This document shows positions 10,265-18,258 of a DNA stretch of 53,296 nucleotides, one piece after another (within the stretch, counting starts at the first letter, position 1; each line of letters starts with the position of its first letter). The translations under genes were made by a program, and so were the position numbers. The notes under the pieces were generated by a model. That model saw only the letters and a program-made list of their open reading frames with translations. It did not search any database and was not told the origin of the DNA. This DNA is from Bacteroidota bacterium (lineage in GTDB: Bacteria > Bacteroidota > Bacteroidia > Bacteroidales > VadinHA17), in assembly GCA_012729475.1 (NCBI GenBank), contig JAAYDB010000037.1, positions 1-53,296 on the forward strand, written 5' to 3'.

Positions 10265-11371
10265 ATGAAAACCAGACAATCGACCATTAAAATCCTTACC
10301 AGATCATTTCTGGTGATATCATTTGCTGCAAGCATAATGTTGCTTGCCAATTGCCGTGGAACCGGTGGTAAAAAGCCCGGCGAGATAGATTCTACAAAAG
10401 GTCTGAAAGATTTCTATCAGGGTTATTTTGACATTGGAGTAGCTGTAGGACCTCATAATATTCAGGGAGAAGAAGCTGAATTAATAAAGAAACATTTTAA
10501 CAGTATCACAGCTGAAAATGTTATGAAGCCCGGACCGCTACATCCTGAAGAAGAAAGGTATAACTGGGATGATGCCGATAAGATTGTGGATTTTGCCCAG
10601 GCCAACGGAATGAAAGTGAGGGGTCATACCCTTTGCTGGCATAACCAGACTGCTCCATGGATGTTTCAGGATGAAAATGGCAATCAGGTCTCAAAAGAAG
10701 TAGCTCTGGCCAGGCTGAAAGATCATATTACTACCGTAGTATCACGTTATAAAGGAAAGATATATGCATGGGATGTTTTGAATGAAGTAATTCAGGACAG
10801 TGATTCTGCCGGTCTTTACAGGGAAACAATGTGGTTAAAGATATGTGGCGAGGAATATATCTCAAAAATATTCCAGTGGGCTCACGAAGCTGATCCTGAT
10901 GCTCTGCTGGTGTATAATGACTATAATACCGTTGATCCCGGAAAAAGGGACAGGATGTATACAATGCTAAAAAATCTTCTTGATGAAGGAGTACCGGTTC
11001 ATGCCGTAGGTCTTCAGGGGCACTGGAACATAAGTGATCCCACAGAAGAGAACCTCAGGGCAGCAATCGAAAAATTTGCCTCACTGGGCCTGAAAATACA
11101 GGTAACGGAACTGGATGTTTCTATTTACTCATCAAGGGCTGATACAATTGATACAGGTTTTACCGCAGCCAGAGAACAACAACAAACTGATTTTTACAAA
11201 ATGATCTTTGATGTATTCAGGGAAAATAAAGATGTGATCAACAGTGTAACCTTCTGGAATGTCACAGACCGGCACAGCTGGAGGGACAGACGTGGCATGA
11301 AAGTATACCCCCTGCTTTTCGACGAAAACATGCAAGCTAAAAAAGCATTCTGGGAAGTAGTAAAATTCTGA
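10265..11371 (+). CDS. GH10 endo-beta-1,4-xylanase, lipoprotein
   Basis: A 368-residue single-domain retaining xylanase that cleaves internal beta-1,4 bonds in the xylan backbone. The N-terminus has a hydrophobic stretch ending in lipobox LLANC with Cys30, so it is membrane-anchored. The GH10 TIM barrel covers about residues 48-365. It shows HTLCWH (121-126), acid/base Glu174 in WDVLNE, the NDYN element (218-221) and nucleophile Glu282 in VTELDVS. Length and motif order are normal for the family. A strong hairpin terminator follows, so it is probably transcribed alone. With the neighbouring GH43 and GH51 genes it forms a compact arabinoxylan set. Confidence 0.94.
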   Translation: MKTRQSTIKILTRSFLVISFAASIMLLANCRGTGGKKPGEIDSTKGLKDFYQGYFDIGVAVGPHNIQGEEAELIKKHFNSITAENVMKPGPLHPEEERYNWDDADKIVDFAQANGMKVRGHTLCWHNQTAPWMFQDENGNQVSKEVALARLKDHITTVVSRYKGKIYAWDVLNEVIQDSDSAGLYRETMWLKICGEEYISKIFQWAHEADPDALLVYNDYNTVDPGKRDRMYTMLKNLLDEGVPVHAVGLQGHWNISDPTEENLRAAIEKFASLGLKIQVTELDVSIYSSRADTIDTGFTAAREQQQTDFYKMIFDVFRENKDVINSVTFWNVTDRHSWRDRRGMKVYPLLFDENMQAKKAFWEVVKF

Positions 11372-11410
11372 CATAGAGAATTTTCCTTAATTAATAATAT
11401 ATTCTGCAAA

Positions 11411-11447
11411 CAAATAATATCTCCTGCATCACTGGAGATATTATTTG
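11411..11447 (+). terminator. Perfect 14-bp stem terminator after GH10 gene
   Basis: CAAATAATATCTCC (11411-11424) and GGAGATATTATTTG (11434-11447) are perfect reverse complements around a 9-base loop. They are followed by TTATTTTTATT. The hairpin lies between the GH10 stop and the GH51 gene. Confidence 0.8.
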
Positions 11448-11474
11448 TTATTTTTATTAAAAATTATAATTTCT

Positions 11475-13460
11475 ATGAAATCTGTATACATTTCCTCTAT
11501 GAGATCAATATTCCTTTATTCTGTCTTTCTTTTTTTCTTACACCAAAACGTTCACTCACAGGAATCACAGTCTGATCTGAGAAAAACCGGAGGGGTGTCT
11601 GTTCTTCTTATCGACACCGACAGGCCCCTTGGAAAGATCAGTGAAGGAGTATACGGACATTTTCTTGAACATATCAACCATTCTGTGGTTGACGGACTCT
11701 ATGCCGAACAGGTTCAGGGAAACGGATTTGAAGGAAAAGATTTTGAGAGATACTGGAAAGTATATGGAGAAAAAGAGTCTGTTGAAGTTGTAGCAGCACA
11801 TTCCGGTAACGGAGAAAAAAGTCTTCAATTCACAACAAGAAGAAGCACGGCTGGCATAAGACAGGATCGTATTTATTGTGAAGAGGGGTTTACATATGAC
11901 GGTTCAATATTGGTAAATATTACAGAAGGTTCGCCCCGTCTTATTCTGAGATTGAAAGATAATACAGGCAGAGCTATAAAGGAAATTACACTCAGGGTTC
12001 CGGGAAAAGGATGGAAAGAAGTACCCTTTTCCTTCTTATGTAATACAACTGATCACCAGGCATCCCTGGAAATTGAAACAAAGGGAACAGGCACCGTTAT
12101 GGTGGATTTCATATCCTTCATGAGAGAAGATATCCGTAAGAACGGCCGTATCCGACCGGATCTTCTAAAAGCTCTGGATGATCTGAAAGCCCCTTTTATA
12201 AGATGGCCCGGAGGGTCCTTTGCTTCCAATTACAAATGGAAAGATGGTATCGGTCCTTATAAATCACGCGTATATCATCCCAACATTGACTGGGGTGGTT
12301 ACGCTGATTATTATGGTTTTGGGACACATGAGTTCCTGGAGTTATGCCGGCAACTTAACACCGAACCTTTGATTGTTTTACCGGCACCCGGTACGACAGA
12401 AGAAGATATCAGATATGCAATGGAATGGGTACATTATCTTAATGACCCGGTTACCACAGAACATGGTAAACTGAGAGCTGCCCACGGACATCCTGACCCC
12501 TGGAATGTAAAATATTTCCAGATCGACAATGAACCCATGAATTATAATCTTTCTCCTGAACAATATGCTCAGCGTGTAAATCTGTATGGCCGTGAACTTC
12601 GTAAAATTGATCCTGACCTAAAAATAGTGGCATGTGGCCAGAAAAGATCCAATGATCTCAACTGGAGCCAGATAGTAATTGATATTGCCGGAGATAATTT
12701 TGATATTCTCGGATGTCATAATTATGAATATGAAAGTGAAAACTTCCAGTCAGGTATCATAAGAATTGAGAACTACCTCATCAGGCTTCGTGATTACATA
12801 AGAACATCCTCTCATCCCGACATTGAACTGGCTGTTCTTGAATGGGGTCTTTGCAGGTCTTATGACTGGAGAGCAGGACTTCACGCAGCCGGAAGCCTTA
12901 TTATGTACGAGAAACTCGGGAAAGAACTCACCATGACCTGCCCCGCACTCCTGATGCGCAATACAAGCGATGATCCTACCTGGACAGCTTTTATTTATCA
13001 TGACCATGTTTCATGGTTCCCCGGAGGAGGATATGTGGTCGAACGCTTATTCCGTGAACATTATGCTGAAACATTTTTCGCCTCAGCATCAGGTACTTTC
13101 AGTGATATAAAAGAAAGAAATCAGTTTTTCGATGATATTTCTCAAATGAAACCTGAAAACTGGAAACCCGGGACAGTCGATGCGATAGCCTCAGGATCAG
13201 CTGACGGAAAAAGAATAATCATAAAAGCCGTTAATTACGAGAATTGTAAAAATACCCTACTCGCACGTTTACAAGGCCAGGCAATAACTGAAAATGCCGG
13301 TGTTAAGATATTCACCATACAAGCCGGATTATATGACAAAGCAGCAATAGAGAATCCTGATGCTATTAAACCTCGGGAAAGTTCAATGCCTTTTTCCAAA
13401 GATATTTCCCTTGAACTGGAGCCCTTCTCTGTAGTGCTAATTGAAATTGTTATGGAATAA
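11475..13460 (+). CDS. GH51 alpha-L-arabinofuranosidase
   Basis: A 661-residue secreted enzyme that releases terminal arabinofuranose from arabinoxylan or arabinan. I start it at the ATG at 11475, which gives a signal peptide ending near VHSQ; another ATG at 11499 is possible. The longer TTG-initiated frame begins inside the terminator stem and is unlikely. The order is an N-terminal sandwich/CBM-like insert (about 75-210), then the TIM barrel with RWPGGSFASNYKWKDGIGP. Acid/base Glu353 is in FQIDNEP and nucleophile Glu456 is in LAVLEWG, and a C-terminal beta-domain closes the protein. These are the standard GH51 retaining-enzyme signatures. It is placed directly after the xylanase and matches its substrate. 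Confidence 0.92.
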   Translation: MKSVYISSMRSIFLYSVFLFFLHQNVHSQESQSDLRKTGGVSVLLIDTDRPLGKISEGVYGHFLEHINHSVVDGLYAEQVQGNGFEGKDFERYWKVYGEKESVEVVAAHSGNGEKSLQFTTRRSTAGIRQDRIYCEEGFTYDGSILVNITEGSPRLILRLKDNTGRAIKEITLRVPGKGWKEVPFSFLCNTTDHQASLEIETKGTGTVMVDFISFMREDIRKNGRIRPDLLKALDDLKAPFIRWPGGSFASNYKWKDGIGPYKSRVYHPNIDWGGYADYYGFGTHEFLELCRQLNTEPLIVLPAPGTTEEDIRYAMEWVHYLNDPVTTEHGKLRAAHGHPDPWNVKYFQIDNEPMNYNLSPEQYAQRVNLYGRELRKIDPDLKIVACGQKRSNDLNWSQIVIDIAGDNFDILGCHNYEYESENFQSGIIRIENYLIRLRDYIRTSSHPDIELAVLEWGLCRSYDWRAGLHAAGSLIMYEKLGKELTMTCPALLMRNTSDDPTWTAFIYHDHVSWFPGGGYVVERLFREHYAETFFASASGTFSDIKERNQFFDDISQMKPENWKPGTVDAIASGSADGKRIIIKAVNYENCKNTLLARLQGQAITENAGVKIFTIQAGLYDKAAIENPDAIKPRESSMPFSKDISLELEPFSVVLIEIVME

Positions 13461-13476
13461 TTTTTCTCCTCAAAAC

Positions 13477-13653
13477 TCAGCTTCCCGAAGCAACCTGCCA
13501 GTAACTGTAAATAGCTGCTGTTTCTTCAAAACCGGCACGGACACCTGTACCTGAATAAAGGATTTGGCCATTCTTTTCATATTCAATATAATTTTTGCCG
13601 CTCAATGAACCCTGAAACAATCCGGGATTGAATATTTTATACAATGAATACAT
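13477..13653 (-). pseudogene. 58-codon ORF, possible remnant of a tocopherol-cyclase-like gene
   Basis: A complete small frame, ATG at 13653-13651 to TGA at 13479-13477. Its N-terminus, IFNPGLFQGSLSGKNYIE, resembles the opening of tocopherol-cyclase-like proteins (NPxxFQG...KNYFEGWYFK). Its second half (GQILYSGTGVRAGFEE) resembles the C-terminus of such proteins. If both matches hold, this is an internally deleted relic of a gene of normally about 300 codons. It could instead be a real small protein. It has no obvious signal peptide or membrane helix. It lies between the GH51 gene and a minus-strand membrane protein. The recognition is from memory of the family and is uncertain. Confidence 0.35.
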
Positions 13654-13721
13654 ATATATTTTAATATACCAACAATTTAAAATAGGTATTGTTTCCCGTG
13701 TATTCTGCTCACAGGATTGTA

Positions 13722-14225
13722 CTATATCTTTTCATGAGATTCATTTAGTCCTGAAAGATGTAAATCTTTGATCAATTGAGTCATTTCGTCCCTTGCTTTG
13801 GAGAAAGATTTATACTTATTAATTACTATTTTCCGGGATTTGTCCTTATTAAGAAAAGCAAGTCTGATATCATCGTTTTTTTCTGTCAGGGTCATATTCG
13901 CTCTGCTGTATGTCGTATAACTGCGGCGCGATCTGTAAATATTAAAACTGGTAAAACTATCAACAGGTAGCCATTTACCGTATTTCATTATACCAAAAAG
14001 AGCTGTGTAACTTTTTATTCTTCTTTTAATAAAATCAATTCTTGTCCCTTCATACGTAAAAGACATAAAAGCACCCGCAATTACAAGTATCAAACCGGTC
14101 CATTTAAAGTAAGTCCCGATTAACCCGAATATAATCAGGGAATAACCGGCAGCTCTTGCTGTTGATCCCATGAAATTGTCAATTTTATTATCTGATAGTA
14201 ATAATTCAGTATTATTTGGTTGCAT
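13722..14225 (-). CDS. Small membrane protein of unknown function
   Basis: Not recognised. I take the ATG at 14225 as the start (167 residues), because the longer open frame overlaps the upstream phospholipase-D-like gene. Two adjacent hydrophobic helices (about residues 25-65, containing YSLIIFGLIG and GLILVIAGAFMSF) form a hairpin membrane anchor. They are followed by a charged cytosolic domain with alternating strands (DSFTSFNIYRSRRSYTTYSR) and a C-terminal helix. The layout, a helical hairpin plus a beta-rich tail, is like small PH-like membrane proteins, but I cannot assign a family. It is downstream of the single-HKD protein and probably cotranscribed with it. Confidence 0.6.
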   Translation of the reverse strand: MQPNNTELLLSDNKIDNFMGSTARAAGYSLIIFGLIGTYFKWTGLILVIAGAFMSFTYEGTRIDFIKRRIKSYTALFGIMKYGKWLPVDSFTSFNIYRSRRSYTTYSRANMTLTEKNDDIRLAFLNKDKSRKIVINKYKSFSKARDEMTQLIKDLHLSGLNESHEKI

Positions 14226-14268
14226 ATTATCCCTTTGAGTTGTTGAAAAAAGTCCAATGCCATATCTG

Positions 14269-14787
14269 TTACAGTATAGGATCGCCGCAATAATCTCTTC
14301 GCTTACAATTCCTGCAGAATTTACCCATCCATACTTCATCAAACTGATCCATTACAGCACTTACCAGCTCTTTATCAGTTGTTACAATTCCCGATTCAAA
14401 GTTACGGGTATTATCCCCTTTCATACCTAATCCTGCTCCGGTCAGATTTGCAGACCCTGTATAAGCAAGTTTCCCATCAATGATAATATGCTTGAAATGG
14501 ACCCGCGGACAAAGCTGTCTCTCAATATTATCCCACAGCAAAGGATATTTATCAAAGCTCTTCCGGAAATTTGCTCCCGGCTCTTTTGCATGCAGAAGTC
14601 GGATAGCTACTCCCTTTTTCACCAGACTATCCAGAACAGATAAAAATGAAAAGACTCTTCCCCCCTGCTTAACATGCAGATCCTTTATATCGGCCGTCCC
14701 AATCCAAACAAAAGATTTTGCATCTGCAACAGATTCTGTTACGTCTTTGTACAATTGTGAATTTGTTATGAAATGTATATAATTCAT
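14269..14787 (-). CDS. Single-HKD phospholipase-D-like protein with C-terminal Cys cluster
   Basis: A 172-residue protein with one phospholipase D/nuclease motif: His97-Phe-Lys99-(x4)-Asp104, followed by GSANLTGAG (111-119). PLD-superfamily enzymes need two HKD motifs, so a single-motif protein of this size usually works as a homodimer, as in the Nuc/BfiI endonucleases. Possible roles are DNA/RNA cleavage or phosphodiester hydrolysis. The C-terminus adds Cys158, Cys161 and Cys167 (CRNCKRRDYC), a possible metal-binding knuckle that could target nucleic acid. The start at 14787 was chosen over an upstream in-frame start because it directly precedes the conserved region. No signal peptide is visible, so it is probably cytosolic. 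The membrane protein gene follows 43 bases downstream. Confidence 0.72.
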   Translation of the reverse strand: MNYIHFITNSQLYKDVTESVADAKSFVWIGTADIKDLHVKQGGRVFSFLSVLDSLVKKGVAIRLLHAKEPGANFRKSFDKYPLLWDNIERQLCPRVHFKHIIIDGKLAYTGSANLTGAGLGMKGDNTRNFESGIVTTDKELVSAVMDQFDEVWMGKFCRNCKRRDYCGDPIL

Positions 14788-14817
14788 ACTGTTCCTTTTT
14801 CTGTCCTGTTCTCCCAC

Positions 14818-15140
14818 TCAGTTCTGTAATATTTTATACTACAGAAAGATATAAAATTAATTAAAAAAGAAATATTCTCTGCTAATAATTTTTCTGACTA
14901 TTATCTGCAAGAAACAGGAGGTACGAAGGTTTTTATGAATATTCCCGATTACTATCTTATAATAAGTTCTATTCTCCTAAAGACAAATAATTATCTGAAC
15001 TTTATAATATTTATAATGTTATGATGATGTATCAAAGCATTTGATGAATCCAAATATTATATATTTATAGTTTCAAATTATAAGATAGAGCTACTTTAGA
15101 AAAAGCATTTTCTTAAAACAATTTCACGGTATTATAAAGT
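14818..15140. other. AT-rich intergenic region without recognised features
   Basis: These 323 bases lie between the divergent PLD-like gene and the zinc-ribbon miniprotein. I see no open frame of useful length, no RNA gene and no strong hairpin. It probably holds the two divergent promoters, but no box fits the consensus well. Confidence 0.5.
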
Positions 15141-15332
15141 ATGAATCATAAGGCATTGAATACTGTCAGACCGGAACCTGTTACCCCGCCATGTAATAAA
15201 AAGATTTATAACACAGAAGAAGAGGCTCAGGATATGATCAGGTTTATTAAAGAGCACAGGAGAACAAGAGAATTATATGCATATAAATGTCCTGTTTGCG
15301 GTCTATGGCATCTTACAAGCAAAAAGAAATGA
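15141..15332 (+). CDS. Small zinc-ribbon-like protein (63 aa)
   Basis: The protein has a helical middle (IYNTEEEAQDMIRFIKEHRR) and ends with YKCPVCGLWHLTSKKK. The CxxC plus W-H arrangement resembles half of a zinc ribbon, so metal binding, perhaps as a dimer or with His, is plausible. Its stop codon overlaps the start of the following ABC ATPase gene (ATGA at 15329-15332), so the two are translationally coupled. Whether it contributes to the exporter is unknown. Function not assigned. Confidence 0.65.
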   Translation: MNHKALNTVRPEPVTPPCNKKIYNTEEEAQDMIRFIKEHRRTRELYAYKCPVCGLWHLTSKKK

Positions 15333-16048
15333 ACAAGGAACATTTTTGTGAAAGCTGCATTGCTGCGCTTGAAAATACGAGTAAGATATATAAAACAGGA
15401 GATACATCAGTTACTGCCCTGCAGCCGTCAACAGTTATGCTGAAACCTAATGAACTGACATTAATAATAGGTCCTTCCGGTTCCGGTAAAACCACACTTC
15501 TTTCTCTTCTGGGTTGCGTAATTTATCCTACTACGGGGGATATCTGGGTCAATGGAAATCACGTCAATCTCCTCAATGAAGTTGAACTGGCCAATTTAAG
15601 ACTTAGAAACATAGGTTTTGTTTTCCAGAGTTTCAATCTTATTGCCCCGTTAAATGCAATTGAAAATGTAATAATGCCCCTCAGATTATTAAGGTTACCT
15701 GAAAGCAAAGCTCGTGAGAAAGCTCTCGAAGCTCTGGAAAAAGTAAATATGACGGATAAACAAAAAAACCTTCCAAGAGAACTCAGCGGAGGACAGCAGC
15801 AGCGTATTGCTATAGCCAGAGCCCTGGTAACAGAACCTTCGCTTATCCTTTGCGATGAACCAACAGCAGCTCTTGACACAAAGAGTGTGTCAATAGTTAT
15901 GCAGGAACTTAAATCATTGGTCTCTGTGGGAAAATCAATAGCTGTTGTGACTCACGATAACCGCCTTAAACAATTTGCTGACCGTATTTTATATGTCAAT
16001 AATGGTTTTGTTTCAGACACCCCGCCGGAAGAAGAAATATTTACCTAA
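15329..16048 (+). CDS. ABC exporter ATP-binding protein (DevA/MacB type)
   Basis: A 239-residue ATPase starting at 15329, where the ATG overlaps the preceding stop; the longer open frame would extend into the miniprotein gene. Walker A GPSGSGKT (48-55), Q-loop Gln100 (FQSFN), signature LSGGQQQR (152-159), Walker B LILCDE (172-177) and the switch His209 (VTHD) are all intact. It belongs to the LolD/MacB/DevA group that powers FtsX-like permeases. The next three genes encode a membrane-fusion protein, an FtsX-type permease and a TolC-like outer-membrane protein. The set therefore forms a tripartite efflux or export machine. Cargo is unknown. Confidence 0.9.
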   Translation: MNKEHFCESCIAALENTSKIYKTGDTSVTALQPSTVMLKPNELTLIIGPSGSGKTTLLSLLGCVIYPTTGDIWVNGNHVNLLNEVELANLRLRNIGFVFQSFNLIAPLNAIENVIMPLRLLRLPESKAREKALEALEKVNMTDKQKNLPRELSGGQQQRIAIARALVTEPSLILCDEPTAALDTKSVSIVMQELKSLVSVGKSIAVVTHDNRLKQFADRILYVNNGFVSDTPPEEEIFT

Positions 16049-16136
16049 AATTTTCAGAATAACTCAATATTTGTAATTACAGTAATAATGAAAATGTATC
16101 ATCCTTTATTCAAAATGCCGTAATAATTTAATCACC

Positions 16137-17096
16137 ATGACATTGAAAAATTTATTTTTTTTTCTACTGGTTTTTTCGGTTTTGTTTTCCTGTTCGGGCA
16201 ATAAGGAAGATTTTCCGGATCCTGTTGCTGATTCTGATCATAATACTTCAGAAAATGTACTTGTGAAAGAAGTTGTCGGAACAGGCAGGATAGAACCTGA
16301 GAACAGGATTATGTCGCTTGCCTCGGCAAGCGGAGGCCTAATTACCAATGTTTTTAAATTTGACGGTGACAGGGTAAAAAAGGGAGAAACAATAATTATT
16401 CTTGATGACGTTACAGAAAAAGCTAATCTTGATATTTTGAGATCCAGAATAAGAACCATGCAAATTCAGATTAGTCTTGACAGTTGCACTATAAAGGAAA
16501 GCGAAGTGAAACTTGCCAGTAATACACTTCTTCTTGAAAGCAGTCGCTCTCTATACCAGAATGGTGCAGAAACTGCGAAAAACCTGGAAGATCTTGTAAC
16601 AGAAGTCAGCCTGTCAGAGATAGAGCTTGCCAGGAATAAGTATAACATGAAGACCAGTGAGTCGAAGCTTGATGAACTGAGAAAAGAAGAGCATCTGGCA
16701 AAGGCAGAACTTGATCATAAGACATTGAAGGCTCCCGTTGACGGCATCATTCTGAACATGAAGGTTACAACAGGCAGTTCTCTCAGTCCACTTGCAGAGT
16801 ATTGTGATTTTGCTCCTGATGGAAAGCTCATTGCAAGATGTGAGATAGATGAAATGTTTGCAGATTATATTAAAAAAGGACAGACGGCAAAAATAACTCT
16901 TGTTGGCTCCAATGATATAATAGCTACCGGAAAGGTTATAAGGGCTGCCCCTTCCCTCAAAAGAAAGTCGCTCTTTTCAGAACTTCCGGGAGATAAAGAA
17001 GACAGAAGGGTGAGGGAGATTTGGATAATACTTGATGAAGACACAGATCTTCTTTATAATCTGCAGGTTGAATGCATCATTTCTGTTAACGGATAA
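16137..17096 (+). CDS. Membrane-fusion protein (HlyD/DevB type), lipoprotein
   Basis: A 319-residue periplasmic adaptor with a lipobox (LFSC, Cys19). An N-terminal half-lipoyl motif (SASGGLITNVFKFDGDRVKKGETIIILDD) leads into a long alpha-hairpin coiled coil (about 100-200). The second half-lipoyl segment (HKTLKAPVDGIILNMKV) and a beta-barrel domain follow. This is the standard HlyD-family architecture that bridges an inner-membrane ABC permease and a TolC channel. The short length resembles cyanobacterial DevB. It is encoded between the ATPase and permease genes. Confidence 0.88.
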   Translation: MTLKNLFFFLLVFSVLFSCSGNKEDFPDPVADSDHNTSENVLVKEVVGTGRIEPENRIMSLASASGGLITNVFKFDGDRVKKGETIIILDDVTEKANLDILRSRIRTMQIQISLDSCTIKESEVKLASNTLLLESSRSLYQNGAETAKNLEDLVTEVSLSEIELARNKYNMKTSESKLDELRKEEHLAKAELDHKTLKAPVDGIILNMKVTTGSSLSPLAEYCDFAPDGKLIARCEIDEMFADYIKKGQTAKITLVGSNDIIATGKVIRAAPSLKRKSLFSELPGDKEDRRVREIWIILDEDTDLLYNLQVECIISVNG

Positions 17097-17105
17097 GCCT
17101 TAATC

Positions 17106-18248
17106 ATGATCAAAACGGCCTATAAATTTCTTAAGTATGATAAGCCTAAAACTATTGGTGTCATTATTGGTATTGTAATATGTACTTTCTTAATAGGGCA
17201 GCAAGTTGGGATACTTACATTTCTGACCAGACTGATGGGAGGTCTGATAGATAATTCCGATACTGATACAGCTCAGATATGGATCGTCGATAAGATAACC
17301 ATAAATGTGAACGAACTGGCCAGGCTTGATGAGAGCCTTGTAAGGGAAGTAAGGAGTGTTGAAGGAGTTAAAAATTCATATCCTGTTATTGTTGCAGGGG
17401 CAATAGCTACTTTTTCAAGTGGAAAAACAGTACCCGTAACTCTTATTGGCAGTGAACCACCACATTTCTCAGCAGGCCCGAATACAGGGAAAATAGCTGA
17501 AGGCAAATTGTCTGATCTTGTATTGGAATATTCTATCTCAGCCGATTATTACGATGCATCAACATTCTCCAATACCACCGACTTAGGAACAGAACTGGAA
17601 TTAAACGGCAAAAGGGCTTTTATCAGATTGCAAACAATTGATGCACGGGGCTTTGGAGGGTCTTATATATATACCACAGTCACAAAAGCAAGATTCTACG
17701 CTAATTACCCGCAAGACAAAGTAAATGCCATAAATGTAAGTATCAAAGACGGATACACTCCTGAAGAAGTGTGTAACAGCATAAATAAAACTTTCCCCTC
17801 TGTAAGGGCCTGGGTTACAAATGATCTTAAAAAATCAACTATCCGTTTTGTTGTTTCCAGCTCCAATATTGGAACAAGCATTGGCTCTCTGGTCATATTT
17901 GCCATAATAAGCGGTTTTTTCATAATAGGACTCACACTCTATTCTGCAGCTATTGACAGGATAAGGGATTATGGAACCCTGAAAGCAATAGGAGCTACCA
18001 ATCAGTATATAACAAAACTTATTTTAATTCAATCTTTTATTTCTGCATCAACAGGATTTCTCCTGGCATGGATGCTTCTGGAAGGCTTCCGGTCAGGTGT
18101 CGCAAAAGGAGGATTGATTTTCAGTCTGTCGCCAGCTTTACTGGTCGGACTATTTCTCATTACATTGATAATTTCCGGCGGAAGCGCTGTATTTTTTTCA
18201 ATAAGGACTTTAAAAAATGTTGAGCCGGCATCGGTATTCAGAAATTAA
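17106..18248 (+). CDS. ABC exporter permease (FtsX/DevC type)
   Basis: A 380-residue permease with one N-terminal membrane helix (about 17-37), a large periplasmic domain (about 40-255) and three C-terminal helices (about 260-375). This is the type VII MacB/FtsX/DevC topology. The conserved IRDYGTLKAIGATNQYI segment after the second helix is the coupling element that contacts the ATPase. Type VII systems use ATP to drive periplasmic mechanotransmission rather than classic transport across the inner membrane. The gene is 9 bases after the membrane-fusion gene, and the next gene starts 10 bases after its stop. Confidence 0.88.
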   Translation: MIKTAYKFLKYDKPKTIGVIIGIVICTFLIGQQVGILTFLTRLMGGLIDNSDTDTAQIWIVDKITINVNELARLDESLVREVRSVEGVKNSYPVIVAGAIATFSSGKTVPVTLIGSEPPHFSAGPNTGKIAEGKLSDLVLEYSISADYYDASTFSNTTDLGTELELNGKRAFIRLQTIDARGFGGSYIYTTVTKARFYANYPQDKVNAINVSIKDGYTPEEVCNSINKTFPSVRAWVTNDLKKSTIRFVVSSSNIGTSIGSLVIFAIISGFFIIGLTLYSAAIDRIRDYGTLKAIGATNQYITKLILIQSFISASTGFLLAWMLLEGFRSGVAKGGLIFSLSPALLVGLFLITLIISGGSAVFFSIRTLKNVEPASVFRN

Positions 18249-18258
18249 CAATACAGTC

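Noticed and set aside
11445-11474. TTG-initiated N-terminal extension of the GH51 enzyme
   Set aside because: The start codon falls inside the right arm of the terminator stem.
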